Shown: piece by piece, positions 56,470 through 64,000 of the stretch
Numbering within the stretch: the first letter of the stretch is position 1
Layout: the number at the start of each line of letters is the position of its first letter
Source: Meghimatium bilineatum
Lineage: Eukaryota > Mollusca > Gastropoda > Stylommatophora > Philomycidae
DNA: 64,000 bases
Assembly (NCBI GenBank): GCA_034231615.1
Contig: CM067322.1
Coordinates: 63,813,032 to 63,877,031 of the forward strand
Reading direction: 5' to 3'
Notes under the pieces: generated by a model
Told to the model about the DNA's origin: nothing
Database searches by the model: none
Seen by the model: only the letters and a program-made list of their open reading frames with translations
Position numbers and translations under genes: made by a program

Positions 56470-56795
56470 GATTATCAGTTGAGAAAGCTTCTATTCTTTC
56501 CGGTCATAGCTGATCCGATGATATGTGGAACGGTAACCGTGTAGATTATAAGTATCGCGTCAAACTACCAGTAACGCCTAAATACATTATGAATAATGCG
56601 TACTTGATGCATAGAACAGCTCTTAAGGGATGCCTGGACACGATTGTTAAGGGACGGAGGCTTGTTCACGAACGTAAATTGTGTCATTTCCTTTTGAATG
56701 TCAGTCATAGAGTGTCAAACTGTTTTGGTGTCACAGGTCATGTGTTTTTATGAATGTTGGATCCTGTCTGTGAAATATTTTATCCTTGCATTCAA
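56470..56795. other. no gene assigned
   Basis: A 76-codon + open frame (56,523-56,753) has no recognisable features. Confidence 0.25.
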
Positions 56796-56796
56796 A

Positions 56797-57714
<918 letters not shown>

Positions 57715-57717
57715 AGA

Positions 57718-58075
57718 AATGTACAGATCGGGGAGCAGGAAGAGCACTGTTGAAGACGGAATGGAACCATCACAGAAAATATCGTCTTATGAAAGTATCA
57801 ATGTGCGAATGGCAAAGAGGAGACAGAGGATAGACAAGGAAGTGGAGGCAGATAGTGCCGAAGAAAGCGGCACCAGTGTGGAAGTATTTTATTGTTGTTC
57901 GTCTGTCTGGCTGTTTGTCTATCCTTTGGTCTATCAATCAATCTATCTGTCTATTCTCTGTCCAAATATATGTGTAGATGTGTCTATTTGTATTTTATCA
58001 GTCTGTTTGTTAAACTACTTGTCAATCCATAGCTTTGTTTTATTTAAATATCAACATATATATATATATCAATGT
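57718..58075. other. no gene assigned; decayed tetranucleotide debris
   Basis: An open + frame continues from the microsatellite for about 60 codons with charged sequence (RMAKRRQRIDKEVEAD), unrecognised. Bases 57,898-57,960 are degenerate gtctgtctatc text, the eroded edge of the microsatellite. Confidence 0.3.
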
Positions 58076-58079
58076 GTTG

Positions 58080-58292
58080 AACAGACTAAAATTCAACATC
58101 AGTCACTATATTGGGTGCCACCGGAAGTAAGAAGAAGAGGGAGAACTAGAGAAGCTCTACAAAGAACCTTTAATAGAGAAGGCATGTCGATGAACCTAAA
58201 GAACGCCTAAGAACTGAAAGACCTGGCAACACACAGAGAGAAATGGAAAGCTATGGTTTCTGTCTTATGCGCTGCCTCTGGAGGAACATAAC
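58080..58292 (+). pseudogene. LINE 3' end fragment
   Basis: YWVPPEVRRRGRTREALQRT followed, past one stop, by LKDLATHREKWKAMVSVLCA matches the C-terminus of a LINE type ending W-P-GKR-RGRP...A-DR--W---V-ALCA. The 3' end runs into the (AT)n tract at 58,310. Confidence 0.75.
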
Positions 58293-58307
58293 ATAACATA
58301 TACATAT

Positions 58308-58317
58308 GTGTATATAT

Positions 58318-58397
<80 letters not shown>
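58308..58397. repeat. (AT)n microsatellite, about 90 bases
   Basis: AT repeats with one phase slip near 58,327. It lies exactly between two LINE 3' ends in opposite orientation. Confidence 0.97.
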
Positions 58398-58398
<1 letters not shown>

Positions 58399-58404
58399 TC
58401 TTTA

Positions 58405-58732
58405 GGCGATACCACATTCATAAATGGTACAAGTTGCAGGTATCCACCAATGTTATCAACTAATACTTTAAAGGATACAGGAGGATATGCGTACGCATTT
58501 CTCAGTTCACTGCCATACGGGTATATTATGCACAACTGGAGCAGATGTTGGACTATCATGGTTTTTGGTACCACAGGTACACAATCTGTTTTATCAACCT
58601 TGTATCTTTTGTACGTATTGTGTCGCAGTCTGTTGTGCTCCGTGTGTAACCGGAAAATGATAACATGGTGCCTTGTTGAGAGCTGACAGCAGGCTTTATT
58701 TTTGTTAGATCTGGACAGCAACTGTTCCATTA
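58405..58732 (-). pseudogene. LINE 3' end fragment after RNase H
   Basis: On the - strand, RHHVIIFRLHTEHNRLRHNT is the conserved FRLRTGHNRLR-H-Y motif downstream of RNase H in I/jockey-like elements. It is followed by QHLLQLCIIYPYGSELRNAY (usual EHLLQ-CP-Y) and a degraded end. The zinc-ligand cysteine pair (usual CPCG) is VPVV here. The frame is open for 159 codons only because it merges with the (AT)n. Confidence 0.8.
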
Positions 58733-58779
58733 TTTTTATCTGTGTTTCCTGTAGGGAATCATTTGTGAATATCGATTTC

Positions 58780-58858
58780 TTGATTGAACCATGATTTGGT
58801 CACTAAACACAGGAGTCAAAGAACCATGATTTGGTCACTAGACAAGAGTCAAAGAAAG
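58780..58858. repeat. 35-bp tandem duplication
   Basis: gaaccatgatttggtcacta followed by aacacaggagtcaaa occurs twice with small changes. Confidence 0.85.
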
Positions 58859-58861
58859 TAT

Positions 58862-59695
58862 AACTTGCTCTCAAAGCTGTTTTCTATGGTAACAATTTTA
58901 ATTGAGGCTGAATTTCTTCCTTGTGCAATCTGAGCCTGAAAGTGGAGTAAAGTGGAGTATCTAACATGAAATGTATGAGTGTCATGGTGAAGAATTGGAT
59001 AACCCATCACAGAGAGCATTGGTATGAACGGGTCAGCTACAGTACACCAGTGTCCCCGTAAGCTGTTCCAAGGTGTGAAGGCATGGTGTAATGATACTTT
59101 TCATATATCACATAAAGTAGTCATTAACTTGTAACTAATATATGTTGTATTAATGAAATATGTAAATACAGGCCCGAAAGAGTTCATCCCTCCCACTCTT
59201 TGGCGCATATGAAAATTACTTTTACTAGGAGCGTAAGTAAAACGTCTCAAAGTCTCCCCCCCCCCACCCCAAATAAAAAAAATTTCTCAAAAAGGCCTTG
59301 AAATTTCCCGTCAAATAGTGAAAATTGTACACCTAGATAAGAGCACATTATTATTTTCTTCAGAAATACTACTTCGTCAAGGTAACCACATCTACGGTCC
59401 TGAATATATATATATTGATTATGTTAAGACCTATTGAATGTTTAGAATTACAGACTGGGTAATGCACTGATGTTGGGCATCTACTTCAGTACAAAGACGT
59501 AGATAAATGCGATATCCATGATATATTCATTGATTCGTAATTGTGAGAACAGGCAGGATAGAATGAATCGTGTTGTATAAAAGTTAAAGATCAAGAATTG
59601 TCTACAGAAAAAGGAGAAAGTGATAGTAAGTAGCGCATGAACTGCACGTCTAAAAAGACACACATTATCGGTGGTAGGAGTAGGTCTTTCATGCC
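58862..59695. other. no gene seen
   Basis: AT-rich, with a poly-C run at 59,255-59,270. Nothing conserved noted. Confidence 0.3.
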
Positions 59696-59699
59696 TTGT

Positions 59700-62340
59700 G
59701 CATATCGTGGAAGAGGAAGACATTGTGGCTTAGATTAGTCTTGTGAGTCACATATATGATCTTCATGAAAGAGTCAAGCTACAAGCCAGATGGAACAGTT
59801 GGAAATAAAAAAAAACAGAATCCCCAAACCTTGAAAGAGACTAGGAAGTTATGGAAACTGGTAAAACAACTAAATAATTAAGGTACTGGGAGAAATACAA
59901 GGACTACACTTTATAAAGATAGAAACATTTTAACAGATAATACGCAGCTGATTATATTGCAGAAGACACCAACATTAAAGTTAGAGCTCAGACAAACAAC
60001 AAAAGGTTCGAGACAAGCAGTAAAACATTAAAGACGAACCTATACCTGAGGTCATGGATGCACTAATCACAATGAAAGAACTGGAGCATGCAATATCCAA
60101 ATTGAAAATGAAAAAGTGCTGATGTAGTGTCCAATGAAATGAATAAAAACATAGAAACTGCAGCAAGAGCAAAGATACTGCAGAACTTCAACACAAGCTG
60201 GACCACGGGTTATGTTCCGCAGGCATAGAGGGAAGCAATAATGATACCACTTTTCAAATTATAAAAAGATAATAATACAATCCCAATTTACAGTCCCATC
60301 AGCATCACAAGCTGTCTATTCAAAACAGTGGAACACATTATTAATCTTACGATGCAGTGGTACCTTGAAAGTGAAAATCTGTTATCCCAGGATGTAAACT
60401 TCAGACACCGTTACTCTACTGAAGTTCAGGCAACCCATCTCTCCAAATAGATTGAGGACGCCTTCCAAGATAAGAAACTGGTACTAGCAGCATGCATAGA
60501 CCTCGGTAAAGTATTTGACAAGGTTTGGAAAGAATGACTCTTAAAGAAATAGCGAAATAACAAGGCTAACTCAAGAATGTATAAGTGGGTAAAAGCACAT
60601 CTGCATAAAAGAAGAGCCAGGGTGTAATTGGGTGGCCGCAAGATAAATACTATTCTTCTGCGTCGTGGAGTCCCCCAGGGAGAAGTCCTGTTAACCACAC
60701 TTTTCCTGGTTTACATCAATGACCTAGTTGCCTAACTACCACATGGTATCAAAGTGGCAATGTATGCTGACAACTGTTATTTGGTGCAATGAAGAACATG
60801 TGATAGTGGCCACTTAACAAATACAAAGAGCTATTCATGTCTTAATCCTATGGTCAAATAGATGATGCTTCAACAATAACACAGATAAGTGTAGAACTAC
60901 ACTCTTTACCCTCTCACCAAAACAAAAAGCCGGTGTTACCAAGATAGATGGAGAACTTTTGAAAGAAGACAAATAACTCACATACCTCGGAGTTACTTTT
61001 GATGATAAGCTGCCATGGAGGCAACAACAACAGCCAGGAGGAAACTAAGACAAACCACATGTTGAGTCAGTTGGAATATACTCCGTAAAGTGCAAGGCAT
61101 AAGGCAACACCTGGAATATGGTTCAGCTGCGTGGCTGCGTGGTGCCCTGCATCAACTTATTAGAATAGATCTAGATAGAGTGCAAAACCAGGCATTTAGG
61201 ATAATGTTGACTGCAATGAAATCAACAACCATAGCAGAGATGCAGAAAATGGGGGAACACAAATACTTGTCAAACGCTGACACATTGGTACTAATGCAAG
61301 CAGAAAAGTTTCAGTGTATGCCAAGTCATCCAATGAAGGAGAGATTCCTAATCTAGCAATGGAGCTACTAAAAAAATGTTTATTCACCAAGCTAAACTAC
61401 TCAGTAGACAACTTACAGATCTGCCTGAAGTTGATAGCCCATTAATGTCTGTACCAGAACAAACTCCTTGGAGTGAAAGGCGTGGAATACCAATATATAT
61501 TGAGACGTATGTAAAAGGAATACTGAGCGAGGACGAACTGAACAATGTGCAGCGAAGGACAGTCACCCACAGTTTCCGGGACGATGAATATTCACAAGAC
61601 ATATGGATCAGATTATACACAGATGGGTCAGCACAGAATGCAGTGAGGAATGGAGGTGCATATATAGAATATCCATATAAGTCTAGAGATACGATAAGAA
61701 CATCAAGAGGGAAATTCTGTAATAATTATGATGCAGAAATCCAGTAATTTAGGGTGGCAACTGAAAACTGCTGAAGTGAAACCACGGCCCACATCCCGTG
61801 GTATTCCAGTTGTTCAAGTTCTCCAGTCTGGAAAACTAACAGACTTATAAAAACTGCTGAATGAATTGTCTTACAAGTATAGATTAACTTTGCAATGGAT
61901 ACCCTCTCAATGTGGAATACCAGGAAATGAAAAAGCAGACCAACTGGCTAAGGAAGGTGCTGCCTAAGACTAACCAGATGTACCGACCACCTACTATCAG
62001 AAGAATCAAATGATCAAGTCAATACGAAAGCCATAAACACCCACACAATATGACTATCACATTATGAATAGATCAGAACCAGTTGATATTCTACACCTCT
62101 GAACGGGACACAACCGACTCCGCAGTCACATGTGCACAAAACTCAAGATTGGCAATCGGCCATGTGTACAGGGAGCACAGAGCGCCAAACATATACTTCA
62201 AGAGTGTACTGAGTATGAAATCCTGAGACATACATATTGGCAAGAGGAAACAATACTGGAATCAAATTTCTATGGGCCACTGTGTAAACTACAAAAGACA
62301 GTGAGTTTTATTCAGGAGACAGAATTACAGATATAGACAT
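59700..62340 (+). pseudogene. I/jockey-like LINE pol, RT plus RNase H, decayed
   Basis: The largest mobile element. In order: linker (LWKLVKQLN-like, 59,845); RT fingers with SWTTGYVPQA (60,195) and PISITSCLFKTVEHIIN (60,295-60,345); ACIDLGKVFDKVW (60,492-60,530), the first catalytic Asp block; LRRGVPQGEVLLTTLFLVYI (60,655-60,720); and VAMYADNCY (60,750), where YADD has become YADN. Then TYLGVTFDDKLPW (60,980), EYGSAAWLRG (61,120), RNase H start LYTDGSAQNAVRNGGA (61,613) and IPGNEKADQLAKEGA (61,918). LRSHMCTKLKIGN (62,117) and HILQECTEYEILRHTYW (62,185-62,240) end it. Many stops and shifts; the 5' endonuclease is missing. The YADN change alone would disable it. Confidence 0.9.
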
Positions 62341-62344
62341 GTTT

Positions 62345-63245
62345 CAAGTGAAAGAAAGAGGAAGAAATATTCGTCGTGGATTGTTGATTATATTTTTATA
62401 TATTTCTTAAAACACAAAAATAATAATATTGCCTGGAAGGGAAGACGGGTACCTACTATAACTCCTAAACGCAAGTCAATATATGGTTAAAATTCTTGTT
62501 ATAAGTTGGTGTATATATAGTATATATATATAAAGTATATATATATATATGTTGGTTATTAGTTACAAATCGACATTATTGCTCTCCGGGCAGACCTTTC
62601 AGGCTTAACCGTCTCTAGCAGATGGAGACTGTGTGAATACTCATGATTATCGTAGCTCGTTGGTTGACCACGGTTCTCATTCTGCCGGGAAGACAATCAG
62701 TTCTACTACTTTCACATATAATACCCAATTACTCAGAATATCAGCCTCAATGTTTCATCCATCTCGGTATCCTCATCTAGCAAGCGGTCAGGAAGTAGTT
62801 TCAATACATCTCCCTTATTCATTGTCAACTCCCCATCTATTGTGTTACTTATTCAAGCACATACAATCTTTCATTACCTCAAACACGGCCAGTAAATCCA
62901 AGTAACTGCCTGAGAGGTTTAATAAAGCTGTAGATGTCGTCCTTTCATGGGCCATATATATATATATGTGTGTGTGTGTGTGTACATTACTTAGTGTGCA
63001 GCAGAATTCTGGGTAGAACACTTGAGTATCGTTGGTAAGGCAACAAAAGGCGCATATTAAGCAGGAAAACTATAAACCATGGAGCAGAGATTGTTCTCCG
63101 GACTACATCCTACTAACTAACATTCGAGGAAGTGAGAATGAAAGAAGAAATTCTTGAAGAATGAGAATATTGAGATCGTATCTGTAGTAACGATTCAGGG
63201 AAATGACATGACTTTGGGGTTATAAATTACTTTCCCTTTTGGGTA
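62345..63245. other. no gene; short microsatellites and repeat copy
   Basis: AT repeats at 62,510-62,550 and AT/GT at 62,950-62,982. Bases 63,020-63,140 (aaggcgcatattaagcagga, ttctccggactacatcctac) are a copy of dispersed repeat family 2. The open frame at 62,633-62,905 is unrecognised. Confidence 0.4.
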
Positions 63246-63247
63246 TC

Positions 63248-63248
63248 T

Positions 63249-63296
<48 letters not shown>
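63248..63296. repeat. (AAT)n microsatellite
   Basis: About 16 uninterrupted taa/aat units. Confidence 0.97.
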
Positions 63297-63319
63297 CCCA
63301 TAAACCATCAATATCGTAG

Positions 63320-63955
63320 TAGTGATGTACTGGATATATCAGCACAAAAAAGCTCTCCACATAAGTCTACTTCCAGTGCTGCTATACGCTAGTGAAACAT
63401 GGACTGTGTATAGACGTCATGTGAAAAAACTCAATCATTTCCACACAAATTGTCTCAGAAAAGTTATGAAAGATGGCAAGACAAGATTCCAGATACCACT
63501 GTCCTTGATAGAGCTGGTATCCCAAGCATTGACACGATCCTGATGCAGACACAGATTCGTTGGGCAGGTCATTTGATACGTATGCCAGACCATCGTCTGC
63601 CATAGATACTTCTCTATGGTGAGCTCGAGAAGGGTATACGATCTCAAGGTGGCCAAAGGAAGCGCTACAAGGACTCGTTAAAGAACTCACTGAAAGCCTT
63701 TGAAATAGACCACGATACATGGGAAGAACTTGCACAAAATAGATCTACATGGCGTTCTAAAATAAAAAAGAGCGCATCATCTTGTGAAAAGAAAAGAAAT
63801 GCAGCAGCTCAACAGCGGAGAGCAGCTAGAAAGTCACGGATAGACCAAGATCTGTCTACAGTCGTCATTCCATGTCCAAACTGTCCAAGGACATTTACAG
63901 CTCGAATAGGGCTCATTAGCCATCTACGAACTCATAATCAAGGACATAACTAAAA
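63320..63955 (+). pseudogene. LINE RT C-terminus with C2H2 finger
   Basis: LLPVLLYASETWTVYRRHVK (63,370-63,430) is the conserved LLY-SETW motif, followed by LNHFHTNCLRKVMK. After a frameshift come ILMQTQIRWAGHLIRMPDHR (63,537-63,597), then LLYGELEKGIRSQGGQRKRY KDSLK (one stop before it). The end carries a C2H2-like finger, CPNCPRTFTARIGLISHLRT H (63,874-63,935), and a stop. This resembles many invertebrate and fish LINE-derived predictions with a terminal zinc finger. One or two frameshifts and a stop only, so it is younger than most fragments here; the 5' part is missing. Confidence 0.85.
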
Positions 63956-64000
63956 TGGAATTTTCAAAAGTGGATGTAACAAATGGTCATCATCACTTGT

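Noticed and set aside
58251..58730. Intact 159-codon gene on the - strand
   Set aside because: It is LINE C-terminal sequence fused to (AT)n-encoded Tyr-Ile repeats.

Overview
The window is eukaryotic, animal nuclear DNA. It is AT-rich and gene-poor, with no prokaryotic operons. The repeat content (RTE/BovB-like and I/jockey-like LINE remnants, a mariner, tRNA-headed SINEs, very many minisatellites and a 0.9 kb TATC tract) suggests a large repeat-rich invertebrate genome. A mollusc is my best guess, but no species can be named. A 100-N assembly gap lies at 18,218-18,317.

Genes. No complete gene is visible. Several short non-repetitive segments look like single exons, with good splice sites on both sides and an open frame. 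On the + strand, three segments (6,897-7,042; 31,375-31,572; 39,951-40,071) have compatible splice phases and could be consecutive exons of one gene with introns of 24 and 8 kb. Positions 1-36 may hold the exon before them, and 36,208-36,282 is an optional extra. On the - strand, exon-like segments lie at 53,661-53,764, 43,287-43,491 and 16,249-16,329, with weaker ones at 35,087-35,281, 20,210-20,310 and 50,574-50,861. I do not recognise any of these proteins.

Mobile elements. There is one mariner-family element with recognisable inverted repeats (36,512-37,885). About a dozen decayed LINE pieces are scattered along the window, nearly all 3' ends carrying RT, RNase H or C-terminal domains. 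The longest is 59,700-62,340. A tRNA-derived SINE family has three near-complete copies (9.65, 34.5 and 48.5 kb) and one fragment (30.4 kb). Other tRNA-like SINE heads, a ~600 bp retroposon-like family in five copies, and a probable 0.31 kb MITE with TA duplication (14,031-14,343) are also present.

Tandem repeats. Roughly 20 minisatellites with units of 14-57 bp occupy about 11 kb. The largest is a 25-bp array with higher-order structure at 20,636-24,020. Two arrays (37.0 and 49.4 kb) are expansions of transposon coding sequence, and at least three arrays were later split by insertions that left target-site duplications. This two-way relation between mobile elements and minisatellites is the most distinctive property of the window. 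All feature calls come from reading the sequence; no database search or alignment program was run.
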